Source: a virus. Taken from it: 24,950 nucleotides of DNA. Both the position numbers and the translations under genes were made by a program. Positions 1 through 7,016 of this stretch are shown here, in pieces. The stretch covers positions 1-24,950 of IMG/VR virus record IMGVR_UViG_3300009502_002390, one strand, 5' to 3'. Each line of letters opens with the position of its first letter. Positions within the stretch are counted from its first letter, which is position 1. Below the pieces are notes generated by a model, which saw only the letters and a program-made list of their open reading frames with translations, was not told the DNA's origin and made no database searches.

Positions 1-20
1 AAATGTAGTCGTTTGATTAA

Positions 21-707
21 TCATAATATTCCAAAATTTATTTTATTTATTTTTATCAGACTTCCCTGTACTTTATTTTTTAAATTATATTGATGAATCA
101 CTTGCATTGCAATTAAATCATCGATTTTTTTTCCATTTAAAAATTTCGATACTGTGGAATGTTGTTCTATAAAAGAATAGCATTTTATTTTTCCGTTTAT
201 TCTTTTTTCATATGTAGAAACAAAGGGAGAAACAAATGTATTATTATATTTTTTTGAATCATATGCAATATTATTAATTGAATCATAAATGATTGAATCA
301 TTTAAATCAATATATTGCTCAATACCTGAAGATAGATGTGTTTTAACAATATTAACAAAATTCTTGTGTAAACAATCATCTCTATCTAATCTAGTTAAAA
401 TAACTGCATCACAATCGTTTAAATTAGAAACATATTCATTAATTGTATTGATAATATCATGTTTAATGCTATTGGTTGCTTTAACTTTTAAAATAATTTC
501 ATTTTCAAGAATATTTCCATAATTAGTAACACTATCATCAACCAATGATAGTATTGTGAAATTTTGATCTGTTTGATTTTTTAATGAAGGTCTACAATAA
601 TTATTCATTAAAAATATACTATTATTTAACCATTCATTCCAAGATAAATTTGTTTCTTGATATCTCCATTTTAAAGCTAATCTTGTTACAATAATATATT
701 TTATCAT
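21..707 (-). CDS. Putative glycosyltransferase, rhamnosyltransferase-like
   Basis: 228 aa. The N-terminal strand IIVTRLALKW and the acidic motif RLDRDD at residues 106-111, preceded by a hydrophobic strand (AVIL), resemble the putative rhamnosyltransferase family (Rhamno_transf), a GT-A-like group in which a TRLDxDD motif is expected to bind the metal and nucleotide sugar. There is no signal peptide or membrane segment, so it should be cytoplasmic. It is the last of four glycosyltransferase genes on this strand, starting 2 nt after the stop of its upstream neighbour, so it is almost certainly co-transcribed and translationally coupled. Sugar donor and acceptor cannot be read from the sequence. 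The glycosyltransferase call is good; the rhamnose specificity is only suggested by the family name. Confidence 0.72.
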   Translation of the reverse strand: MIKYIIVTRLALKWRYQETNLSWNEWLNNSIFLMNNYCRPSLKNQTDQNFTILSLVDDSVTNYGNILENEIILKVKATNSIKHDIINTINEYVSNLNDCDAVILTRLDRDDCLHKNFVNIVKTHLSSGIEQYIDLNDSIIYDSINNIAYDSKKYNNTFVSPFVSTYEKRINGKIKCYSFIEQHSTVSKFLNGKKIDDLIAMQVIHQYNLKNKVQGSLIKINKINFGIL

Positions 708-709
708 TT

Positions 710-1561
710 TTAATATTCAATAAATTTATTTATTTTTTTTTCAACATATATCGAGTTATTTGTTCTTGTCTGTATTATAATATCGTGATAATCTTTTCTA
801 ATTTTAGATGCAAGATTTGTTTCTGTTTTTTGTGATAAACTATTTGCATGGACTCTTCTACTAAATAATTGATTTTTTAAATATCCAATTTTAGTTATTT
901 TATTTATTCTTTCAATTAATTCACTATCAGCAGCACACGACCAAGGTTTATATCCACCTATAATATTTAAAATATTTTTTTTATAAAAAATTATACCAGC
1001 AGCATATCTATAATGTTCAGTAGTTTCTCTTCTATTATTAACAACAATAAAATCATTACATTTAATTCTCATTACATCAAATTTATTAATATTTTTCATT
1101 ATTTCTTTTATTAACTCAGGTAACATAATGTCATCACTATCAAATCTTAATACATTATCATATTTAACTAAATTTAATAAAGTATTTGTTGTAATATACG
1201 TACCCATATTACTTTTCATCATAAAAATTCTTAAATTTCTGTATTTATGATGAATATTTAATAATTTATCTAATGTATTTTGACAAGCATCGACACCCAC
1301 TAATATTTCGAAATCATTATTATTTATAAAACATGTTTGATTTTCAATTGAATCTAAACATTCTTCAATGAAGTTTTCTGTTTGATATGCAGTAATTATT
1401 ATTGATATTGGTTGTATTTCAATTGGTGATATTTCATTAACAACTGCATCTGTTTGAATATTTCTTTTTATATTTCTATCATTCATTATATTTCTTTTTT
1501 CTAAAAATAATAATTTTGAGTGCCTTTGTTCTATTCTTTTTAATGCTTCTTCTTTTTTCAT
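710..1561 (-). CDS. GT2-family glycosyltransferase
   Basis: 283 aa. After a charged N-terminal extension of about 50 residues comes a GT-A fold opening: ISIIITAYQTENFIEECLDSI (about 53-73), typical of GT2 enzymes. FEILVGVDACQ (about 84-94) carries the usual Asp after the second strand. The DxD metal-binding site is FDSDD (about 140-144). The C-terminal part has a GGYKPWSCAADSELIERI stretch, matching the usual acceptor-loop and catalytic region (compare the ED motif of GT2). The start is 3 nt after the upstream gene's stop. The N-terminal extension is mostly Lys/Glu/Arg and is unlike the classical GT2 start; it could mediate interaction with neighbouring enzymes (inference). Substrate unknown. 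Confidence 0.85.
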   Translation of the reverse strand: MKKEEALKRIEQRHSKLLFLEKRNIMNDRNIKRNIQTDAVVNEISPIEIQPISIIITAYQTENFIEECLDSIENQTCFINNNDFEILVGVDACQNTLDKLLNIHHKYRNLRIFMMKSNMGTYITTNTLLNLVKYDNVLRFDSDDIMLPELIKEIMKNINKFDVMRIKCNDFIVVNNRRETTEHYRYAAGIIFYKKNILNIIGGYKPWSCAADSELIERINKITKIGYLKNQLFSRRVHANSLSQKTETNLASKIRKDYHDIIIQTRTNNSIYVEKKINKFIEY

Positions 1562-1564
1562 TTA

Positions 1565-2200
1565 CTAAATACCATGTTTTTTCTTAATTGCCATAATAGC
1601 ATCAAACTCATTATTATTATTTGATGTAATACCGGAATCCAAATAATAAGCATAAAAGGTTACTGTTGGTACTAATATGCCCTTACCACCATTTTCAACA
1701 ATTGTTAAAAATAAACTCCAATCCTGTAATCTTTTTAAATTTTCATCAAACGTTGGAAATACTTCTCTACGCATTAACGACATCGTTGAAATATAATTTC
1801 CTCTTTTTAATGCTTCTTTATTAAATTCAATATTGGGTATTTGAAAATTACCATGCATCGGATGTGATTCTGGATATATAACGATACCATGATAACCTGA
1901 ATAAGCAAAAGCAATATCAGGATTTTTTAATAATACATCATAAAATGATGATATATAATTACTTGGCATTAATATATCGTCATCTACAAAGATGACAAAT
2001 GGTTGCGTTGATTTTTTAAATCCTTCGTTTCTTTTCTTGGGTGCGTTACCATCATTATCATTTACTATAATTTCATTTACATTATTTGCTTCTAATAATG
2101 GTAAAACCATATTATAAAAAAAAATTCTTCTGTTTCTACTTAATGGTACAATTATACTTATTGGTAAACCGTCATCTATTTTATCTATTGTTATTGGCAT
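1565..2200 (-). CDS. GT2-like glycosyltransferase (GT-A fold)
   Basis: 211 aa, a short single-domain GT-A enzyme. LPISIIVPLSRNRRIFF (about 12-28) is the first strand and loop, NEIIVNDNDG (about 42-51) carries the nucleotide-contacting Asp residues, and FVIFVDDDILMPSNY (about 68-82) is a clear DxD motif. LKRLQDWSLFLTIVENG resembles the catalytic QDW/EDW segment of GT2 enzymes, so the enzyme looks intact. It starts 9 nt after the stop of the upstream StrF-like gene and ends 3 nt before the next start, inside a four-gene operon. No membrane segments. Substrate cannot be deduced. Confidence 0.83.
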   Translation of the reverse strand: MPITIDKIDDGLPISIIVPLSRNRRIFFYNMVLPLLEANNVNEIIVNDNDGNAPKKRNEGFKKSTQPFVIFVDDDILMPSNYISSFYDVLLKNPDIAFAYSGYHGIVIYPESHPMHGNFQIPNIEFNKEALKRGNYISTMSLMRREVFPTFDENLKRLQDWSLFLTIVENGGKGILVPTVTFYAYYLDSGITSNNNNEFDAIMAIKKKHGI

Positions 2201-2209
2201 ATTAAAAAT

Positions 2210-2905
2210 TTATAATTCTAATAATTTTATTGGTAAATCTTTTTTGTATTTTTCAACAAATTGCAATCTATTTTTTTCCCATTGGTCATTTGTCATACCA
2301 ACTGATTGATGTAGAATTCTTATATCGGTTGTTACACCTATGTTACAACCATCCAAATAGTTAGGTATACATAATCCTCCTATATCGTAGAAATGAAAGC
2401 CTTTGAATTCTTCATCAAATTTATGTTCTATATCATTACAATCAACCGCCATAAAAAGACCATCAACTAAAACAACAGGAATTGTTTTACCTTTTATTGG
2501 TTTTGAATATTCATTTGTCCAAATCTTTACACCATCTGTATGTTCTACAACACCGACCATAGTTGATCTATCTGTCCACCAAACACCATTATCAGATAAA
2601 TAAGTTGTTCCTGCAACACCAATGATTTGAAAACCTGAATTATTAAATTTAGTTAATAATAATTTACCCCAATTATTAGGGCTTAAAATTTGAATATCGT
2701 TATGACAAAACACCATAATAGCATTTTCATTATTATGTTCAGCAATTCCTTTATTATATACTTCAGTTAAACTGTATTGATTTAAATTAGAATAACATAC
2801 AACAGAATGTTTAACACCAATAGTATTATCAATATGTTTAATAAATTTTTGATTTTCCTCATCTGATAAATGAGAAGAAAAAATGACAATAATATTATTT
2901 TTCAT
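2210..2905 (-). CDS. Glycosyltransferase with StrF-type (Glyco_tranf_2_5) domain
   Basis: 231 aa. The pattern fits the StrF-like glycosyltransferase domain: an N-terminal strand IIVIFSSH, a Tyr-rich segment followed by VYNKGI (about 49-54), MVFCHNDIQIL (about 64-74, with HND standing in for DxD), VDGLFMAVD (about 147-155) and FKGFHFYDIGGLC (about 167-179), where HFYD/DxxLC is the family's C-terminal signature. It is the first gene of the four-gene glycosyltransferase operon, with a Bacteroidetes-type promoter 20 nt upstream of its ATG, giving a very short leader. The short distance explains the choice of start. The acceptor is unknown. Confidence 0.82.
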   Translation of the reverse strand: MKNNIIVIFSSHLSDEENQKFIKHIDNTIGVKHSVVCYSNLNQYSLTEVYNKGIAEHNNENAIMVFCHNDIQILSPNNWGKLLLTKFNNSGFQIIGVAGTTYLSDNGVWWTDRSTMVGVVEHTDGVKIWTNEYSKPIKGKTIPVVLVDGLFMAVDCNDIEHKFDEEFKGFHFYDIGGLCIPNYLDGCNIGVTTDIRILHQSVGMTNDQWEKNRLQFVEKYKKDLPIKLLEL

Positions 2906-2924
2906 TTAAAAATCATTTAAATTG

Positions 2925-2955
2925 CAAATATATTAATTATTAATTAATAAAGCAA
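2925..2955 (-). promoter_or_regulatory. Bacteroidetes-type promoter of the glycosyltransferase operon
   Basis: Read on the minus strand: TTG at 2955-2953, a 20-nt spacer, then TATATTTG at 2932-2925. This matches the Bacteroidetes sigma-ABfr consensus (-33 TTG or TTTG, about 19 nt, -7 TAnnTTTG). The site lies wholly in the 63-nt gap between the gp53-like gene and the first glycosyltransferase gene, with 19 nt from the -7 box to the ATG. It would let host polymerase transcribe the glycosyltransferases independently of the tail genes upstream. Confidence 0.7.
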
Positions 2956-2968
2956 GTAAATAATATTT

Positions 2969-3283
2969 TTACTGTTTCTTATATTGTGTTAAAATTGCCT
3001 CATAATCAGCCTTTACCTTTTGAAGTGGAAATGGTATGCGGATTAATGCTTCGTCAGGAATATCAAATTCAGATAAATATTCTCCATTTGCTATAAGTAT
3101 AAAAAAATCGTAAAACGGATTACCATAATATTTTAACGCTAACTTATCATATCTATTAATTTCTTTATTCCAAGCAATATACTTATCACTTAAATTAATT
3201 GGCAATTCAACGAATGGCATTGAATCAATTGTTCCATCTCCATTTCTTAATATTGCATATCTATCGTAATCTTTGTGTGGCAT
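2969..3283 (-). CDS. 53: Baseplate wedge protein, T4 gp53-like (LysM-like)
   Basis: 104 aa. The core KYIAWNKEINRYDKLALKYYG followed by NPFYDFFILIANG, a DIP turn and IRIPFPL shows the compact LysM-like pattern of the T4 gp53 family: Tyr/Trp-rich helix, 'D-LA-KYYG', an aromatic PFYxxxI helix, then a 'DIP(D/E)-IRIP' strand. It is shorter than T4 gp53 (196 aa) but of ordinary size for the family in other phages. In T4 the protein clamps the wedges of the baseplate. The neighbouring large baseplate protein ends 12 nt upstream of its ATG, so the two are co-transcribed. The C-terminal 20 residues are a charged helix. Confidence 0.75.
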   Translation of the reverse strand: MPHKDYDRYAILRNGDGTIDSMPFVELPINLSDKYIAWNKEINRYDKLALKYYGNPFYDFFILIANGEYLSEFDIPDEALIRIPFPLQKVKADYEAILTQYKKQ

Positions 3284-3295
3284 AATTTGTTATAT

Positions 3296-6200
3296 TTAAT
3301 GAAGTCTGTTAAATAATGAATTTACTGCTTTACCTGCATTTTTTGTATTATTATCGTATGCAGTTTCTAATGCCTTTTTTTCACTATCTAAAACACCTTT
3401 TTGATATGATTCTTGTCTATTAGCCATATCAGAAGGTAATTTATAGAGACCTTTATTACTAAAAGTTGAATTAGCATAGTAATTAAACGATACTGCATTT
3501 TGAAGTGCATCAATAGGTCCTTTCAACGATTGACCACCAATTATTTTCATTGATAACGTTACTTTACATATCATGGGTTGCATACCAAAACCCTCCGGAT
3601 TGGTATCCCATGTTGTTTCAGAATAATCAAAGTTTATACTTTCAATAATTACTTTGGTATAAAAGAAATCACCAATTCTTAAAATGCAAATAGGTTGACG
3701 ACCAAAAACAGAATTTTTTGCTCTTAATATTCCATTAATATCTGGTTCTGAATTATATCTTTTTGCAGCACCCTGTCTTGTACACTGTTGTAAAAATGTT
3801 AATCTTCTATGAAAGTCTTCTGGTGTTTGTGTATTAAAAACAGGATAATAATAATTTCCTATCGATGATTGAAAACCATGTAGAATTGCTGTATCGCTAT
3901 CTTTTCTTTCATTCATTACAGAATAATCAGGAATATTTTTTAATGTATTAATTTGTGTTTGTATTTTTTCTTTTTGAGCAATTAAAGAATTTAATATAGT
4001 TTGTTCATCAACAGTTATTTTATTGCTTTTTGCAGTAACCTGAGTACTATTTCTTACAAATTTAATTGTTGCACTTCTTTCTTCTTTTACTTCTCTATAA
4101 CCAATTGCAGCAGATGTTGCTCCAACAATACCACTATTTGAACTACCAACAGAATTAGTTATAATTGTTATTCCTAATTGTTCGGGTGTTTTTCCATATA
4201 ATGTTTGTATTTTCTTTTCAATAAATATTTTAACAGCATTTGCTCTACGTAAACTAAGGGCAAGATTATAGTCATTACCCTTTTTAATATCATTTGGGTT
4301 ATATTCAGTATATAATTTTGATGCACTTCCTGTTATTTCAATATTGTAATATTTTCTAGCATCTTCATTATCAAGCATAGTTTTTAATGCAGAATTTAAT
4401 TCTGATTCATTACCAAATTGATCTGTCACACCTGTAGAAGTATATTGTGAAAAAGTAGGGTCTACAAAAAATGAATAATATAATACTCCTTCATTAAGAT
4501 ATGGACTAAGACCATCAATATAATAAATTGATTTATTTAAACCAAAATGACCAGAATCAAAACTAGTTGATATTACATTATCTAAAATTTCATATCCACC
4601 CGCATACATTTTATCAATAATAGTTGAGTCATTATCGTTTTTTGGAATATCATTAGGAAAATAAATTGAAAATGGTTTAGGAACATTAACTTCTGGTTCT
4701 GATATATGTGGGTCTTTATTAATTAAATTAATTTGATCTTGAATTTGTTTTTCTTTTAGTTCTAAATTAGGTACATTATCTGGAATTGTTATGTCGTTTC
4801 CGCCAAAACTAAAAAATTCGGCAATTTCTTTTTGTGTTGAATAATTTCTTAACTGTTGAGGATGATCTATTAATAATATAAAATTTAATACGGCTGTTCT
4901 TTCAGAATTTTGATAATTGTACATTGGTTCATTTCTACCAACCATTACTGTTGGTTCATACTTAGCATTTGCAACTTCCTGTACCTCTAATCCATAAGGC
5001 GGAAACCACATAATTCGACCATTAAACGGACCGACCTCACTTGCAGATATTTGTGATCCATATTCATCATCTATAATACCAACACCTTCTTTACTTATAA
5101 CTCTTACTGCAAGATTTTCAATACTAAGCATTAAATTCTTATTATTAATTTTTCCTTCATTATCTAATGACGGATGTATTTTAGGTAATACTGAATTATA
5201 TATAACTGAATTTTCATTTCCGCCATATACTTTATTACCGTCAAATCTAATTGCTTTTGCAAATCTATCATATTGATCTAAAACAGTATGTTGACGAATA
5301 CCCGTTTTTCCTGCAAATGCACTTAATGCTGTTGTTGGTGCTTTCCACATTGCAGAGCCATTAAAACCAACAATTTCACCACCATTGGTGAATGCTTTTC
5401 TTGTAATATCACCAATTCTTCCTTGTGTTGAATTAATTAAATTTCTGGTATATTCTAATAAACCACTTTTTATATTAAATTTAGATTGAACATCTTGAGT
5501 ATTACCTAAATTTATTCTAACCTCTTCTTCTGATTGTCCTTGTAATTGTGATAAATATTGATCTGTTTGTACATTAGTACCATCTCTACCCCAAATAAGT
5601 TTATTGGTTATGATATCATTTTTAAATTCAGTTTTATCATTAATCCAACTATTGGGAATATTATCATTTAATGTTTCTCTATTAACTAAGTTGCTAACTG
5701 CTGATCCAAAATTTTCTTTAACAAAATCAATGTTTGGTGCATATTCTGAATTAATTTTATATTCATTATTCATAGAATTAATCATACTAAGATTTGCATC
5801 TTTAATTGCTACGTCAGTATTGGGTAATATTGAAATTAAATTATATGGATTGAAATTATTATTATTAAAATCAAAATATTTTTTATTTATATTGCCTAAT
5901 AAACTACTTCTATTAATTAAAGGTACATTAACCTGTGTGGCATAATTATTAAATGTTTTATCAATATTAGTTGATGATTGATAATATAAATTTCTATTAA
6001 TATTGGTATATAATTGTCTTAACTGACCTTCCCCAGTATTTTTTATATAATCAGAATTAGTTGGATTATTATTAAATGGATTATCTGCATTTGAATACCA
6101 ATAAACAGAAGAATCTAAAAAATTCTGAAATGATGTATTAGTTGATTTACTAGTAATTCTATATTTTAATCTGGTTGTAAATAAATTACTATTTTTATCA

Positions 6201-6541
6201 AATAAATTAGAAGTATTAAATATTGGAAAATTTTCTCGTTCAATACTTGACATTGAATTTAAAGCAAATTGTTTTCCTAACATAGCTAAACCAATTGTTG
6301 CCAATGGTGTTCTATTGGTAACTAATCTTCCATAAACAGTATTTTCAAGATTATATGATTTAAACGGAGTTAATCCTGCAATAATTGTATTAATTGCATT
6401 AACAGTTTTGTTAATAGCAGATTTATTAGTACTAGGATATTCAACATCAGGTGTATACAAATTTCGAGTAATTAAATTTTCTCTATAGTTTGCAGTATTT
6501 ATTAATAATCTTGAAGTAGGTGTTTCGTTGTCAGAAGCCAT
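3296..6541 (-). CDS. Large baseplate/tail structural protein with an OmpA-like segment
   Basis: 1081 aa. The N-terminal half (about 1-490) is Asn/Ser/Tyr-rich, with no recognised domain. About 500-565 has GRIMWFPPYGLEV, then GRNEPMYNYQNSER followed by strands and DHP, like the beta-rich cores of baseplate tube-initiator/LysM-type tail proteins. About 685-830 looks like an OmpA C-terminal domain: a YYSFFVDPTF strand, an ITGSAS strand, the hallmark helix LALSLRRANAVKIFIEKK, and a final ERSATIKFVRN strand. About 945-1010 returns to a tail-like fold (IGDFFYTKVIIESINFDY, MICKVTLSMKIIGG), so the OmpA-like part may be inserted in the baseplate domain. It precedes the gp53-like gene and follows the 475-nt gap after the tape measure. 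A baseplate or central-hub role is inferred from position and from these segments. Confidence 0.65.
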   Translation of the reverse strand: MASDNETPTSRLLINTANYRENLITRNLYTPDVEYPSTNKSAINKTVNAINTIIAGLTPFKSYNLENTVYGRLVTNRTPLATIGLAMLGKQFALNSMSSIERENFPIFNTSNLFDKNSNLFTTRLKYRITSKSTNTSFQNFLDSSVYWYSNADNPFNNNPTNSDYIKNTGEGQLRQLYTNINRNLYYQSSTNIDKTFNNYATQVNVPLINRSSLLGNINKKYFDFNNNNFNPYNLISILPNTDVAIKDANLSMINSMNNEYKINSEYAPNIDFVKENFGSAVSNLVNRETLNDNIPNSWINDKTEFKNDIITNKLIWGRDGTNVQTDQYLSQLQGQSEEEVRINLGNTQDVQSKFNIKSGLLEYTRNLINSTQGRIGDITRKAFTNGGEIVGFNGSAMWKAPTTALSAFAGKTGIRQHTVLDQYDRFAKAIRFDGNKVYGGNENSVIYNSVLPKIHPSLDNEGKINNKNLMLSIENLAVRVISKEGVGIIDDEYGSQISASEVGPFNGRIMWFPPYGLEVQEVANAKYEPTVMVGRNEPMYNYQNSERTAVLNFILLIDHPQQLRNYSTQKEIAEFFSFGGNDITIPDNVPNLELKEKQIQDQINLINKDPHISEPEVNVPKPFSIYFPNDIPKNDNDSTIIDKMYAGGYEILDNVISTSFDSGHFGLNKSIYYIDGLSPYLNEGVLYYSFFVDPTFSQYTSTGVTDQFGNESELNSALKTMLDNEDARKYYNIEITGSASKLYTEYNPNDIKKGNDYNLALSLRRANAVKIFIEKKIQTLYGKTPEQLGITIITNSVGSSNSGIVGATSAAIGYREVKEERSATIKFVRNSTQVTAKSNKITVDEQTILNSLIAQKEKIQTQINTLKNIPDYSVMNERKDSDTAILHGFQSSIGNYYYPVFNTQTPEDFHRRLTFLQQCTRQGAAKRYNSEPDINGILRAKNSVFGRQPICILRIGDFFYTKVIIESINFDYSETTWDTNPEGFGMQPMICKVTLSMKIIGGQSLKGPIDALQNAVSFNYYANSTFSNKGLYKLPSDMANRQESYQKGVLDSEKKALETAYDNNTKNAGKAVNSLFNRLH

Positions 6542-7016
6542 TAATATTGATTTTTTAATAAATACTTGTAAAATTAATTTATATTAAGTATTTTTACCTT
6601 GGGAAATTATTGACTTAATCGAAGTATTAGAATAATTTATTTTTACCAAAACAATATTGGATTTTTAAAATAAAAAATTTAAAAATAAGACCTAAAGTGA
6701 AATTTTACTTGAAAATTTTGAAAAACTTTGCAAAATCCTTAAAATATAATTAACTTTAGAAAATATAATATAATTTTGAAAAAATTAGATATAGCTTTTC
6801 TTTTATTTTTAGTTTTGATTAAATTCGAAGAAGTCAATCATAAACTTTATAAATTTGTTATTTGGTTTGTAAAACTAAATAAAGAAGTGAGTGAGATTAT
6901 GATTGTCTGAAAGACATCCGCTTGAATAAGCGAAACTTCGTCAAAGTTATAAAAAATTTCTGAGATAATCAAGTGTTTTTAAATAAAACATTATTATTTA
7001 ATATAAATTTAACAAA
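6542..7016. other. 475-nt non-coding gap between tape measure and baseplate gene
   Basis: No credible coding frame was seen on either strand. The half next to the 1081-aa gene is A/T-only sequence with an 8-bp inverted repeat (6560-6567 / 6586-6593) that would lie in that gene's leader. The half next to the tape measure holds a cluster of hairpins (6858-6970) richer in G and C. On the plus strand three TAnnTTTG boxes occur (6771-6778, 6810-6817, 6850-6857), but none has a TTG at the right distance, so they are weak promoter candidates. This is the only gap above 300 nt in the window. Confidence 0.6.
6858..6970. ncRNA. Candidate structured RNA with cloverleaf-like fold
   Basis: Read by eye, five stems can be drawn. 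An 11-bp hairpin pairs 6858-6868 with 6872-6882. A closing stem GATTAT (6895-6900) pairs with ATAATC (6965-6970). Inside it are three nearly contiguous hairpins: 6904-6907/6913-6916 (TGTC/GACA, extendable by GA/TC around one bulged base), 6919-6923/6928-6932 (CGCTT/AAGCG) and 6934-6938/6944-6948 (AACTT/AAGTT). Strand is unresolved. A G-T pair in the first hairpin (6864-6876) is a G-U wobble on the plus strand but a C-A mismatch on the minus strand, mildly favouring plus; minus would make it a leader of the baseplate gene. It is not a tRNA: there is no 7-nt anticodon loop or T-loop. Confidence 0.35.

Noticed and set aside
6904-6950. Possible hammerhead ribozyme (CTGAAAGA, stem, GAAAC)
   Set aside because: The core would need CTGANGA; here two bases lie between CTGA and GA, and stem I is not adjacent to the core. 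Kept only as an unspecified structured RNA.
6895-6970. Possible tRNA because of the cloverleaf shape
   Set aside because: Second hairpin has a 4-nt loop rather than 7, there is no T-loop, and the linker before the closing strand is too long.
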